Assembly (NCBI RefSeq): GCF_000308875.1
Contig: NZ_BAGL01000035.1
Coordinates: forward strand, 22,391 to 86,390
From: Nocardia transvalensis NBRC 15921
Lineage (GTDB): Bacteria; Actinomycetota; Actinomycetes; Mycobacteriales; Mycobacteriaceae
Direction: 5' to 3'
DNA length: 64,000 bases
This document shows, piece after piece, positions 39,278 to 48,688 of this stretch. A model generated the notes under the pieces. The model was not told where the DNA came from. It saw nothing but the letters and a program-made list of their open reading frames with translations, and did not search any database. How positions within the stretch are numbered: position 1 is the first letter of the stretch; every line of letters starts with the position of its first letter. Both the position numbers and the translations under genes were made by a program.

Positions 39278-40183
39278 ATGCGGACGGGATACGAGCTGTC
39301 ACATCTGGCGGCCCTGGAGGCCGAGTCGGTCCACATCTTCCGGGAGGTCGCGGCGACCTTCGAGCGGCCGGTGCTGTTGTTCTCCGGCGGTAAGGATTCG
39401 GCGGTCATGCTGGAGCTGGCGCGCAAGGCGTTCTGGCCGGCGCCGCCGCCGTTCGCGCTGTTGCACGTCGACACCGGGCACAACTTCGACGAGGTGATCG
39501 ACTTCCGCGACCGCACCGCGGCGCGGGTCGGGGCGCGGCTGCTGGTGGCGCGGGTGCAGGACGATATCGATGCCGGGCGCTCGGTGGAGCGGCCGGGCGA
39601 GAGCCGCAACCGGTTGCAGACGACGACGCTGCTGCGCGCCCTCGCCGAGCACCGGTTCGACGCGGTGTTCGGCGGCGCCCGGCGCGACGAGGAGAAGGCG
39701 CGCGCCAAGGAGCGGGTGTTCAGCTTCCGCGACGAATTCGGCGCCTGGGAGCCGCGGGCGCAGCGGCCGGAGATCTGGAACCTCTACAACGGCAGGCACC
39801 GCCCGGGCGAGCACATTCGGGTGTTCCCGCTGTCGAACTGGACCGAACTCGACATCTGGGAGTACATCGACCGGGAGGCGGTGGAACTGCCGTCGCTGTA
39901 CTACGCGCACCGCCGCACGGTGCTGCACCGCGACGGAATGCTGCTGGCCGCCAACCGGTTCCTGCCGCAGCGCCCGGACGAGGAGGCGTTCGAGGCGACC
40001 GTCCGCTTCCGCACGGTCGGCGACGCCACCTGCACCGGCTGCGTCGAGAGCACCGCGGCCGATCCGGCGGCCGTGATCGCGGAGACGGCGGTCACCCGGC
40101 TCACCGAGCGCGGCGCGACCCGCGCCGACGACCGGATCTCGGAATCGGGCATGGAGGACCGCAAGCGGGAGGGCTACTTCTGA
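39278..40183 (+). CDS. cysD: Sulfate adenylyltransferase subunit 2 (CysD)
   Basis: A 301-residue protein with the PP-loop SGGKDS ('[20 protein letters not shown]'), '[16 protein letters not shown]' and '[18 protein letters not shown]', all conserved in CysD. It adenylylates sulfate to APS, driven by GTP hydrolysis in the CysN partner. A GTG at 39263 is an alternative start. The stop overlaps the start of cysNC (TGATG). It is the first gene of a five-gene run. No cysH (PAPS reductase) is present, so the product is not obviously meant for cysteine synthesis. Confidence 0.95.
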   Translation: MRTGYELSHLAALEAESVHIFREVAATFERPVLLFSGGKDSAVMLELARKAFWPAPPPFALLHVDTGHNFDEVIDFRDRTAARVGARLLVARVQDDIDAGRSVERPGESRNRLQTTTLLRALAEHRFDAVFGGARRDEEKARAKERVFSFRDEFGAWEPRAQRPEIWNLYNGRHRPGEHIRVFPLSNWTELDIWEYIDREAVELPSLYYAHRRTVLHRDGMLLAANRFLPQRPDEEAFEATVRFRTVGDATCTGCVESTAADPAAVIAETAVTRLTERGATRADDRISESGMEDRKREGYF

Positions 40184-42141
40184 TGAGCCGCAACATGTTA
40201 CGACTGGCGACGGCGGGCAGCGTCGACGACGGCAAGTCGACCCTGATCGGCCGGCTGCTGTTCGATTCGAAGAATCTGTTCACCGATCAGCTGGCGGCGA
40301 TCGAGCGCGTCAGCGCCCAACGCGGCGACGCCGCCACGGATCTGGCGCTGGTGACCGACGGGCTGCGGGCCGAACGCGAACAGGGCATCACGATCGATGT
40401 CGCGTACCGCTACTTCGCCACGCCGCGAAGGAAGTTCGTCATCGCCGACACCCCCGGCCACGTGCAGTACACCCGCAATATGGTGACGGGCGCGTCGACG
40501 GCGGATCTGGCGCTGATCCTGGTCGATGCCCGCAAGGGCGTGGTCGAGCAGACCCGCCGGCACGCCTTCCTGGCCGCGCTGCTCGGCGTCCCGCACCTGG
40601 TGGTGTGCGTGAACAAGATGGACCTGGTGGACTGGTCGGAGAGCCGATTCGACGAGATCCGCACGGAATTCGCCGATTTCGCCGCCAAGCTGACCGTCGG
40701 CGACCTGAGTTTCGTGCCGGTGTCGGCGCTGCACGGCGACAATGTCGTGGATCCGTCGCCGCACAGCCCGTGGTACGCGGGACCGCCGCTGCTGCACCGC
40801 CTCGAGGAGGTGCACATCGCCTCGGACCGCAATCTCATCGACGCGCGGCTGCCGGTGCAGTACGTCATCCGGCCGGGACAGGAGGCGGGCGCAGCCGCGC
40901 CCCGCACCTACGCCGGGACCGTCGCGGGCGGCATCTTCAAGCCGGGAGACGAGATCACCGTGCTGCCCTCGGGCCGCAGCACCCGGGTCGATCGCATCTG
41001 GGGTCCGGGCGGGACCAAGGTGGACGAGGCGTTCACCGGGATGGCGGTTTCGCTGACGCTGGAGGACGAGGTCGACGTCGGGCGCGGGGATATGCTGGCG
41101 CGCCCCGGGAATCGGCCGCATCTGGATCGCGACCTCGACGCCATGGTGTGCTGGTTCTCCGACGACACCGTGCTGCGGCCCGGGGCCGGATACGAACTGC
41201 GCACCGCGGCCCAGGCGAGCAAGGTCGAGGTCACCGGCCTGGACTACCGGCTCGACGTCAACACCCTGCACCGGGTGGCGGACGCGGACAGTATGGCGCT
41301 CAACGACATCGCGCGCCTGTCGCTGCGCAGCCGCACGCCGCTGATGTTCGACGCCTACCGCGACAACCGCCGCACGGGCAGCTTCATCCTCGTGGACGAG
41401 GCGACCAATCAAACGGTGGCGGCGGGAATGATCCTCGCCCGCGATACGGGCCCACGGGAGAATGCGGAAGGGAACTCGCGGGCAAGTGGGGAAGGGAACT
41501 CGCGGGCAGGTACGGAAGAAAGCGCGCGGGAGACTGCGGACGGTCGCCGCGCGATCGCCGACGTCGTCTGGCACAGCTCGGCCGTCACCAGGGCGGAGCG
41601 CCCGCACGGGGGCGCCACCATCTGGCTCACCGGGCTGTCCGGGTCCGGAAAGTCCACGATCGCGGTCGAATTGGAGCGCTTGCTGGTCCGGTCGGGCCGG
41701 CCGGCCTACCTGCTGGACGGCGACAATCTGCGGCACGGGCTGAATGCCGACCTGGGCTTCAGCGACGACGATCGCCGGGAGAACATCCGGCGGGTGGCGG
41801 AGGTCGCGGCGCTGTTCGCCGATGCCGGGGTGACCGCCATCGTGTCGGTCATCAGCCCCTTCGCCGCTCAGCGGAAGCTGGCGCGGGCCGTGCACGGCGA
41901 CCGGGGACTGCCGTTCCACGAGATCTTCGTGGACACCCCGCTCGCGCTGTGCGAGCGCCGCGATCCGAAGGGTCTGTACGCCCGCGCCCGTCGCGGCGAA
42001 CTGCGCGATTTCACCGGAATCGATTCGCCGTACGAGCCGCCGCAGCACGCCGATCTGGTCATCACCCCCGAGCACGGCAATCCGGCCGATATCGCCGCCC
42101 GCATCCACCGCGAGCTGCGACTGCAGCCCACCGACGAGTAG
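40183..42141 (+). CDS. cysNC: Bifunctional sulfate adenylyltransferase subunit 1/APS kinase
   Basis: A 652-residue fusion. Residues 1-430 are the CysN GTPase: P-loop [10 protein letters not shown], '[13 protein letters not shown]', '[19 protein letters not shown]', NKMDLVDW. Residues about 465-652 are APS kinase (CysC): P-loop GLSGSGKST near 484, '[18 protein letters not shown]', '[17 protein letters not shown]', '[13 protein letters not shown]'. Together with CysD it converts sulfate to PAPS. A 24-residue linker made of three 8-residue repeats joins the domains. Both active sites look intact. The next gene starts 8 bp later. Confidence 0.95.
   Translation: MSRNMLRLATAGSVDDGKSTLIGRLLFDSKNLFTDQLAAIERVSAQRGDAATDLALVTDGLRAEREQGITIDVAYRYFATPRRKFVIADTPGHVQYTRNMVTGASTADLALILVDARKGVVEQTRRHAFLAALLGVPHLVVCVNKMDLVDWSESRFDEIRTEFADFAAKLTVGDLSFVPVSALHGDNVVDPSPHSPWYAGPPLLHRLEEVHIASDRNLIDARLPVQYVIRPGQEAGAAAPRTYAGTVAGGIFKPGDEITVLPSGRSTRVDRIWGPGGTKVDEAFTGMAVSLTLEDEVDVGRGDMLARPGNRPHLDRDLDAMVCWFSDDTVLRPGAGYELRTAAQASKVEVTGLDYRLDVNTLHRVADADSMALNDIARLSLRSRTPLMFDAYRDNRRTGSFILVDEATNQTVAAGMILARDTGPRENAEGNSRASGEGNSRAGTEESARETADGRRAIADVVWHSSAVTRAERPHGGATIWLTGLSGSGKSTIAVELERLLVRSGRPAYLLDGDNLRHGLNADLGFSDDDRRENIRRVAEVAALFADAGVTAIVSVISPFAAQRKLARAVHGDRGLPFHEIFVDTPLALCERRDPKGLYARARRGELRDFTGIDSPYEPPQHADLVITPEHGNPADIAARIHRELRLQPTDE
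41464..41535. repeat. Three 24-bp in-frame repeats in the CysN-CysC linker
   Basis: Units at 41464, 41488 and 41512 encode [16 protein letters not shown] and TEESARET. The first two are nearly identical in DNA; the third is degenerate. The repeat keeps frame and makes a flexible, charged linker. Confidence 0.85.
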
Positions 42142-42148
42142 GACATCG

Positions 42149-43339
42149 ATGCCACACCCACCCGAGCCGACGCTGACCGGGCCCCTGCTGGCCGCCATCG
42201 CCGAGGCCGAGAAACTCATCGCCACAGCCGATTTCGTCCGCGACGACCGCGACCTCGCCGAGGGGTACGACTACCTCGCCGGCAGCATCCAGGCCGTACT
42301 CCAGCTGTCGCGCGCGCACGGCACCAGCCATCCGTACTTCGTCACCTCCACGGGCCCGTACACCAAGATGGGCCTGGACAATCCGGATACGCTCTACTAC
42401 CACGCGAATGTGGAGCCGGAGGCGGAGTACCTGATCACCGGGACGCGGGGCAGTACGGTCGATCTGAGTTTCCAGGTGCTCAAGGGCGATTACACCGCCA
42501 CCGACGTGCCCGGCGGCGACGACGCCTTCGACGACCGCCGTATCGATATCGCGGCCGACGGCAGCTATCAGCTGAGATTCGGCCCGCCGCGGGAGAATCC
42601 GGGGCCGAACTACTTCGTGCTCGGCGAGGGCGCGTCCATGCTCGCCGTGCGCGAGGTGTACGCGGACTGGACCACCGAGCGCAAGGGCACGATCCGGATC
42701 GAGCGGGTCGACACGATCGGAACCGCGCCCGCCGCAGCGGATCTCGACACGTTGCGCAAGCGGCAGCGGGCCGCCGCGCGCATGCTGATCCAGCGGGTGC
42801 ACACCTGGTTCAACTTCCCGAAGTGGTTCTACCTGGACCTGCCGGTGAATACGCTCACCGAGCCGCGGCTGACCCCGGGCGGCCTGAGCACCCAGTACTC
42901 CTCGGTCGGCCACTTCGACCTCGAGGACGACCAGGCCCTGATCATCACCGTGCCGAAATCCGAGGTGCCCTATCAGGGATTCCAGCTCGGTAGCCGCTGG
43001 TACATCTCGCTGGACTACGTCAACCACCAGACCAGCCTCAACAGCGCGCAGGCCCGGGTCGATCCCGACGGCATGATCCGGATGGTGGTCTCGGCCCGAA
43101 ATCCCGGCATCGCCAACTGGATCGAGACGACCGGATGCACGCACGGCATCCTCCAGTTCCGCTGGCAGCGCGCCGACCGGGCGCTGACCCCCGCCGACGG
43201 GCCCACCATCGAACTGGTGCCGTTCGGCAAGGTGCGGGAGGTGCTGCCGCACTACGACCACAACGCGATCGACGAGGCGGGCTGGCGCGCGCGAATCGCG
43301 GACCGCCAGCGCGGTTTCGCGGGACGGATGCTCGCATGA
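42149..43339 (+). CDS. DUF1214 domain protein
   Basis: A 396-residue protein. 'RAHGTSHPYFVTSTGPYTKM', 'DTLYYHANVEPEAEYLITG', 'WFYLDLPVNTLTEPRLTPGG' and 'RNPGIANWIETTGCTHGILQ' fit the DUF1214 family, which occurs next to sulfotransferases and oxidoreductases in actinobacteria. The enzymatic role is unknown; a beta-rich fold, possibly binding a lipid or sterol-like molecule, is suggested. It starts 8 bp after cysNC, and its stop (TGA 43337-43339) lies just before the next gene. It is probably needed for the sulfated product. Confidence 0.88.
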   Translation: MPHPPEPTLTGPLLAAIAEAEKLIATADFVRDDRDLAEGYDYLAGSIQAVLQLSRAHGTSHPYFVTSTGPYTKMGLDNPDTLYYHANVEPEAEYLITGTRGSTVDLSFQVLKGDYTATDVPGGDDAFDDRRIDIAADGSYQLRFGPPRENPGPNYFVLGEGASMLAVREVYADWTTERKGTIRIERVDTIGTAPAAADLDTLRKRQRAAARMLIQRVHTWFNFPKWFYLDLPVNTLTEPRLTPGGLSTQYSSVGHFDLEDDQALIITVPKSEVPYQGFQLGSRWYISLDYVNHQTSLNSAQARVDPDGMIRMVVSARNPGIANWIETTGCTHGILQFRWQRADRALTPADGPTIELVPFGKVREVLPHYDHNAIDEAGWRARIADRQRGFAGRMLA

Positions 43340-43356
43340 CCCGGGAGGGAACCGCT

Positions 43357-44142
43357 GTGAACAATGCTCTGCTCGCCGGCAAGGTGGTCGTCGTCAGCGG
43401 CGTCGGCCCGGGACTGGGCCGGTCGATCTGCCTGGAGGCCGCGGCCGCCGGCGCGCGGGTGGTCCTGGCCGCCCGCACGGAATCGCGGCTGAAGGAGGTC
43501 GCGGCGGAGATCGAGGCCGCCGGTGGCGAAACCCTGTGTGCCCCCACCGATATCACCGACGACGCCGCGGTGGCGAATCTGGTGCAGCGCACGCTGGACA
43601 CGTTCGGCCGCATCGACGCGCTGGTCAACAACGCGTTCGCGGTGCCGTCGATGAAACCGCTGGCCCGCACCGACTTCCAGCAGATCCGGGACAGTCTGGA
43701 CCTGACCGTGCTCGGCGGGCTGCGCATGACGCAGGCGTTCACCGGACCGCTGGCGGAGACCGAAGGCGCTGTGGTGATGATCAATTCGGCGGTGCTGCGG
43801 CACTCCGAACCTCGCTACGGCAGCTACAAGGTCGCCAAATCGGCGTTGCTCGCCATGTCGCAGACGCTGGCGACCGAGCTGGGGGAGAAGGGGATTCGCG
43901 TCAACAGCGTGGCCCCGGGCTATATCTGGAGCGATCAGCTGAAGTGGTATTTCGGCGAGGTCGCCGAGAAGTACGGCATCACCGTCGATCAGGTCTACGA
44001 GCAGACCGCGGCGCGCTCCGACCTCAAACGCCTGCCCGAACCCGACGAAATCGCCCGCGCCGTGGTGTTTCTGGCCTCCAGCTGGTCCAGTGCGATCACG
44101 GGGCAGACGCTCGATGTGAATTGCGGCGAGTACCACGCGTGA
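43357..44142 (+). CDS. Short-chain dehydrogenase/reductase of the sulfation operon
   Basis: A 261-residue SDR. It has glycine motif 'VVSGVGPGLGRSICLEAA', 'ALVNNAF', Ser in 'VVMINSAVLRHSEPRYGSYK' with the catalytic YKVAK, and 'RVNSVAPGYIWSDQLK'. It should interconvert an alcohol and a ketone with NAD(P), perhaps to make or remove the hydroxyl that is sulfated. GTG 43357 is chosen for its GGGAGGG ribosome-binding site; ATG 43336, overlapping the previous stop, is possible. Confidence 0.92.
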   Translation: MNNALLAGKVVVVSGVGPGLGRSICLEAAAAGARVVLAARTESRLKEVAAEIEAAGGETLCAPTDITDDAAVANLVQRTLDTFGRIDALVNNAFAVPSMKPLARTDFQQIRDSLDLTVLGGLRMTQAFTGPLAETEGAVVMINSAVLRHSEPRYGSYKVAKSALLAMSQTLATELGEKGIRVNSVAPGYIWSDQLKWYFGEVAEKYGITVDQVYEQTAARSDLKRLPEPDEIARAVVFLASSWSSAITGQTLDVNCGEYHA

Positions 44143-44155
44143 AGGGAACCGATAG

Positions 44156-45286
44156 ATGACCACCCGTACAGACGTCGGCACTATCGAGGATCTCCATGCC
44201 TCGGCGACGAAGGCTTGCGGACTCACCGATTTCGGCGCGGACGACTACCACGAGGCGCTCGGGGTGCTGCTGGAGTCGTATCAGCGGGATGCCGATCTCA
44301 CCGAACTCGGCAGCAAGATGAACCGGTACTTCCTGCGCGGCGCGCTGGTGGCCCGGGCGCTGAGTGAGGCGTCCTGGCAGGCGAATCCGCAGTATGCCGA
44401 TACCCCGATCACCCGGCCGATCTTCGTGACCGGCCTGCCTCGCACCGGCACGACGGCCCTGCATCGCCTGCTGGCCGCCGATCCCCGTCATCAGGCCCTC
44501 GAAATGTGGCTGACCGAATTCCCGCAGCCGCGCCCGCCGCGCGAGACCTGGGCGGACAACCCGGTGTATCGGCAGATCGACGCCGGATTCGCCCAGCACC
44601 ACATCGAGAATCCGGAGTTCATGGGCCTGCACTACATGACCGCCGCCGAGGTGGAGGAGTGCTGGCAGCTGCTGCGGCAGACCGTGAAATCGGTGTCCTA
44701 TGAATGCCTGGCGTATCTGCCCACCTATTCGCGGTGGCTGCGCGGGCAGGACTGGACCGACGCCTACGCCCGGCACCGCCGCAATCTCCAGCTGATCGGC
44801 ATGGGCGATCAGCGGCGCTGGATCCTGAAGAATCCCAGTCATCTGTTCGCCCTGGACGCGCTGCTGGCGGTCTACCCGGACGCGCTGGTCATCCAGACGC
44901 ACCGCGATCCGGCCACGGTGCTCGCCTCGGTGTGCAGCCTGTCCGACCACGCCGCGCGCGGCTGGTCGAACGCCTTCACCGGCGACCGGATCGGGGAGAC
45001 CCAGCTGGAGTTGTGGTCGCGGGGACTGCACGAGTTCACCGCCGTCCGCGCGCGGCACGACCGGGCCCAGTTCCTCGATGTCGACTTCGCCGATCTGCGC
45101 AACGACCCGCTCGGCACGGTCGAATCGATCTACCGCGCCTTCGGCATCGACCTCACCGACGACGCCCGTGCCGCCATGACGGCGCTCGACGAGGAGAGCC
45201 GCACCGGCGATCGGCGTCCCGCGCACAAGTATTCGCTGGCCGACTACGGCCTGAGCGAGGCGCAGGTCAAGGAGAGTTTCGGGTAG
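44156..45286 (+). CDS. PAPS-dependent sulfotransferase
   Basis: A 376-residue protein. The 5'-phosphosulfate loop is TGLPRTGTTALH (near residue 92) and the 3'-phosphate site is 'VIQTHRDPATVLASVCSL' (HRDP near 246), as in the Sulfotransfer_3 family of mycobacterial Stf proteins. It moves a sulfuryl group from PAPS to an alcohol. Conserved 'WILKNPSHLFALDALLAVYP' supports the fold. ATG 44156 follows GAAGGGAACC. It is the last gene of the operon that makes PAPS, so supply and use are co-expressed. The acceptor is unknown. Confidence 0.93.
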   Translation: MTTRTDVGTIEDLHASATKACGLTDFGADDYHEALGVLLESYQRDADLTELGSKMNRYFLRGALVARALSEASWQANPQYADTPITRPIFVTGLPRTGTTALHRLLAADPRHQALEMWLTEFPQPRPPRETWADNPVYRQIDAGFAQHHIENPEFMGLHYMTAAEVEECWQLLRQTVKSVSYECLAYLPTYSRWLRGQDWTDAYARHRRNLQLIGMGDQRRWILKNPSHLFALDALLAVYPDALVIQTHRDPATVLASVCSLSDHAARGWSNAFTGDRIGETQLELWSRGLHEFTAVRARHDRAQFLDVDFADLRNDPLGTVESIYRAFGIDLTDDARAAMTALDEESRTGDRRPAHKYSLADYGLSEAQVKESFG

Positions 45287-45946
45287 TCAGTCCGGTTTGC
45301 CGCGCCGCCGCGCCCGGCGCTCCCGGATCGCCGCGAAGCGCACCTCCAGGCCGTCGACGAACGATTCGAGCGCCAACTCGAAACTCTCCGAGTCGATTTC
45401 GTCGGCCTTGGCGCGCAGCAGGTGGGCCTGCTCGAGGTGGGGGTAGCGGTCGCGGTAGACCTGCACGTCGTCGACGAAGCCGCGGGAGAACGAGCCGACC
45501 GTGGAGCCCATGACCACGTAGCGGGTGGCGGCGCCGATCATGGTGGCCTGGCGCGGCGGCCAGCCCGCCCGCACCAGGCCGCCGTGCACGGCGTCGGCGG
45601 CGCGCAGATTCTCCTCGCGGTGCCCCGGCCCGGTCGCCAGGTACGGCACGAAATTGGGGTGCCGGACCAGGGCGGCGCGGTACGAGCGCGCCCAGGTCGT
45701 CAGGGCGTGCCGCCAGTCGCCGGATTCGAACGCCGAGGTGTCGACGCGGACCATGATCGCGCCCGCGATCTCGTCGAGCAGGTCGTCCTTGGTGGGGTAG
45801 TGGCCGTACAGGGAGGCGGCCCGCACACCCAGTTCCGCGGCGAGTTTGCGCATCGACAGCTCGGCCAGGCCGTCGCGATCGATCAGTTCCAGCGCCGCGT
45901 CGCGGATGCGCTCGCGGCTGAGCAGCGGCACGCGCGGCCTCGCCAT
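45287..45946 (-). CDS. TetR-family transcriptional regulator
   Basis: A 219-residue protein with HTH 'SRERIRDAALELIDRDGLAE', 'SMRKLAAELGVRAASLYGHY', 'TKDDLLDEIAGAI'. ATG 45946 has the ideal AAGGAGG. It is divergent from an acyl-CoA operon; two inverted near-identical 17-bp sites lie between. Its stop abuts the sulfotransferase stop with no gap. It probably senses an acyl-CoA or fatty-acid ligand. Confidence 0.94.
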   Translation of the reverse strand: MARPRVPLLSRERIRDAALELIDRDGLAELSMRKLAAELGVRAASLYGHYPTKDDLLDEIAGAIMVRVDTSAFESGDWRHALTTWARSYRAALVRHPNFVPYLATGPGHREENLRAADAVHGGLVRAGWPPRQATMIGAATRYVVMGSTVGSFSRGFVDDVQVYRDRYPHLEQAHLLRAKADEIDSESFELALESFVDGLEVRFAAIRERRARRRGKPD

Positions 45947-45962
45947 GCCCACCTCCTTGATC

Positions 45963-46017
45963 AACCGAACGGCGTTAGGATACGGTACGACCATAAACCT
46001 AACGCCGTACGGTTAGG
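45963..46017. promoter_or_regulatory. Paired TetR operator
   Basis: AACCGAACGGCGTTAGG (45963-45979) is the inverse of CCTAACGCCGTACGGTT (45998-46014) with one mismatch in 17. The right site also forms CCTAAC-N8-GTTAGG up to 46017. The region spans the promoters of tetR and the acyl-CoA dehydrogenase. Confidence 0.85.
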
Positions 46018-46029
46018 AGTCTTTCCGCC

Positions 46030-47181
46030 ATGGATCTCGAACTCGGTGACGCCCACAGCGCGCTGCGCGACCTCGCCCGCGCCTGGGTGGACAAGGAGGT
46101 CGTGCCGCACGCGGCGGCCTGGGACCGGGCCGAGGCGGTGGATCTCGCGATCGTGCGCAAACTCGGCGACGTGGGGTTCCTGGGCATCGAGATTCCCGAG
46201 GAGTACGGCGGCTCCGGCGGAGACGCCTTGTCGTACTGCGTCCTGCTGGAGGAACTCGGCCGCGGGGACAGTTCGGTGCGCGGCATCGTCTCGGTCTCGC
46301 TGGGCCTGGTCGCCAAGTCGATCAAGGCCTACGGCAGCGAGGAGCAGAAGGAGCACTGGCTGCCCCGGCTGTGCGCGGGGGAGTCGCTGGGCTGCTTCGG
46401 GCTCACCGAACCCGGAACCGGTTCCGACGCGGCCAATCTCGTGACGAAGGCGGTCCGCGACGGCGACGACTGGGTGCTGTCGGGAACCAAGGTCTTCATC
46501 ACCAACGGCACGTGGGCCGATATCGCGCTGATCTTCGCGCGCACCGGCGGACCCGGGCCGAAGGGCGTGACGGCGTTCCTGGTGCCGACCGACGCGGCGG
46601 GCTTCGGCCGCACCGAGATCAAGGGGAAGCTCGGCCTGCGCGGGCAGGCGACCGCCGAGATCGTGCTCGACGGTGTGCGCGTGCCGGATTCGGCGCGGCT
46701 GGGCGCGGAGGGCACCGGCTTCCGGATCGCCATGGCGGCCCTGGACAAGGGGCGCATGGGGGTGGCCGCCGGCTGTGTCGGCGTGGCCCGCGCCTGCCTC
46801 GAGGCGTCGGTGCGGTACGCCAAGGAGCGCGAGCAGTTCGGCAAGCCGATCGCGTCCTACCAGCTGGTGCAGGAGCTGCTCGCCGATATCGCCGTGGATG
46901 TCGACGCGGCGCGGCTGCTGGCGTGGCGGGTGGCCGATCTCGTCGACCGCGGCAAACCCTTCGGCACCGAGGCGTCGGTGGCGAAGCTGTTCGCGAGCGA
47001 GGCGGCGGTGAAGGCCGCCAACAACGCGATCCAGGTCTTCGGCGGCTACGGGTACATCGACGAGTACCCGGTACAGAAGTACCTGCGCGACGCCCGCGTG
47101 CTCACCCTCTACGAGGGCACCAGCCAGATCCAGAAGCTGCTCATCGGCCGCGCCCTCACCGGCGTGAACGCCTTCGTCTGA
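46030..47181 (+). CDS. Acyl-CoA dehydrogenase
   Basis: A 383-residue flavoenzyme: 'GFLGIEIPEEYGGSGGDAL', 'CFGLTEPGTGSDAANLVTKA' (FAD/substrate loop), 'YAKEREQFGKPIASYQLVQE', and the catalytic Glu in 'LYEGTSQIQKLLIGRAL'. It makes the 2,3-double bond in an acyl-CoA and passes electrons to ETF. It starts 84 bp from tetR and leads a three-gene operon with a CoA ligase and an enoyl-CoA hydratase. The chain-length preference is unknown. Confidence 0.95.
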   Translation: MDLELGDAHSALRDLARAWVDKEVVPHAAAWDRAEAVDLAIVRKLGDVGFLGIEIPEEYGGSGGDALSYCVLLEELGRGDSSVRGIVSVSLGLVAKSIKAYGSEEQKEHWLPRLCAGESLGCFGLTEPGTGSDAANLVTKAVRDGDDWVLSGTKVFITNGTWADIALIFARTGGPGPKGVTAFLVPTDAAGFGRTEIKGKLGLRGQATAEIVLDGVRVPDSARLGAEGTGFRIAMAALDKGRMGVAAGCVGVARACLEASVRYAKEREQFGKPIASYQLVQELLADIAVDVDAARLLAWRVADLVDRGKPFGTEASVAKLFASEAAVKAANNAIQVFGGYGYIDEYPVQKYLRDARVLTLYEGTSQIQKLLIGRALTGVNAFV

Positions 47182-47203
47182 TCCGCGACCGGAGGGAGAC
47201 CTC

Positions 47204-48688
47204 GTGCCCGCGACACTGTCCCTGGCCAGCATCCTCGCCGAGAACGCCCGCAGGCGTCCCGACGCCCTCGCGCTCGTGGAGGGCGAGCGGCGTCTGACCT
47301 TCGCCCAAGTGTGGCGGCAGGCACGGGAACAGGCGGCCGCGCTGATCGAACTCGGTGTGCGGCCGGGGGACCGGGTGGCGCTCATGGGCCCCAATACCGC
47401 CGAGTTCCCCCGCGCCTACTACGCGATTCTCGCCGCCGGGGCCGCGGTGGTCCCGGTGCACCTGCTGCTGACCGCCGACGAGGCGGAATTCGTGCTGCGC
47501 GACAGCGGCGCCACCCTCCTGATCTGTCACGAGCAGGTCGCCGCGGTCGGGCGGGAGGCGGCGCGGCGGGCGGACATTCCGTGCGCCGACCCGAAAGATC
47601 TGGCCGCCGAGCCGATTCCGGCGTTCCTCTCGCGCGACCCGGCGGATACGGCGGTGGTGTTCTACACCAGCGGCACCACCGGCCGCCCCAAGGGCGCCGA
47701 GCTGAGCCACCTCAACATGGTGATGTGCGCGACGGTGAACGCCTTCGACGCCAACGAGGTCCACCGCGACGATATCGCCCTCGGCGCGCTGCCGCTGTTC
47801 CACGTGTTCGGGCAGACGGTCTCGATGAATTCGACCTGGCGGGCCGGGGCGACGCTGGTCCTGCTGCCGAGATTCGATGCGGCCGAGGCGATCCGGCTGA
47901 TGGTGGCCGAGGGCGTCAACACCTTCCATGGCGTGCCGACCATGTATTACGGATTGGTCGATGCCGCCGCCGACGCCTCGGAGTTACCAGCGCTGCGGCT
48001 GTGTATCTCCGGCGGTGCTGCCCTGCCGCCGCCACTGCTCGAGCGCTTCGAAAAAGCTTACGGCGCACAGATTCTGGAAGGCTACGGCCTGTCGGAGACC
48101 TCGCCGACCGTGACGGTGAACCAGCCGCTGCTGGGCCCGCGGGCGGGCACGGTCGGGCATCCGGTGTGGGGCGTGGATGTCGAGATCGCCGACCCTGCCG
48201 TGCGCGAGCGCGTCGACCTGCTGCCCACCGGCAGCGTGGGCGAGGTGGTGGTGCGGGGGCACAACGTCTTCGGCGGGTATACGGGCCGGCCCGAGGCGAC
48301 CGCCGAGGCCGTGGTCGACGGCTGGTTCCGCACCGGCGACCTCGGAACGCGCGATGCCGAGGGCTATCTGACGATCGTCGACCGCATCAAGGAGATGATC
48401 ATCCGCGGCGGTTTCAACGTCTACCCGACCGAGGTCGAGGCGGCCCTGCTGCGGCATCCGATGATCGCTCAGGTCGCGGTGATCGGCGTGCCCGACGAGA
48501 CCTACGGCGAGGAGATCCTGGCGGTCGTGGTCCCCGCGGGCCCGCTGACCGCCGACGACGTGATCGCCTACGCCCGTGACCATGTGGCACGGTACAAGTA
48601 CCCGCGCCGGGTCGAGTTCGTCACGGAGCTGCCGCTCGGACCGACGCACAAGGTCCTGAAACGAGAACTGAAGGAGCGCTACACATGA
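47204..48688 (+). CDS. Acyl-CoA/carboxylate-CoA ligase (FadD-type)
   Basis: A 494-residue adenylate-forming enzyme. The AMP motif YTSGTTGRPKGAELSH is near residue 150, then 'LEGYGLSETSPTVTVNQP', 'TGDLGTRDAEGYLTIVDR', 'KEMIIRGGFNVYPTEVE' and the C-terminal Lys in 'GPTHKVLKREL'. It activates a carboxylic acid with ATP and CoA. GTG 47204 follows GGAGGGAG. It supplies substrate to the dehydrogenase just upstream; its stop overlaps the next start by 4 bp. Confidence 0.95.
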   Translation: MPATLSLASILAENARRRPDALALVEGERRLTFAQVWRQAREQAAALIELGVRPGDRVALMGPNTAEFPRAYYAILAAGAAVVPVHLLLTADEAEFVLRDSGATLLICHEQVAAVGREAARRADIPCADPKDLAAEPIPAFLSRDPADTAVVFYTSGTTGRPKGAELSHLNMVMCATVNAFDANEVHRDDIALGALPLFHVFGQTVSMNSTWRAGATLVLLPRFDAAEAIRLMVAEGVNTFHGVPTMYYGLVDAAADASELPALRLCISGGAALPPPLLERFEKAYGAQILEGYGLSETSPTVTVNQPLLGPRAGTVGHPVWGVDVEIADPAVRERVDLLPTGSVGEVVVRGHNVFGGYTGRPEATAEAVVDGWFRTGDLGTRDAEGYLTIVDRIKEMIIRGGFNVYPTEVEAALLRHPMIAQVAVIGVPDETYGEEILAVVVPAGPLTADDVIAYARDHVARYKYPRRVEFVTELPLGPTHKVLKRELKERYT

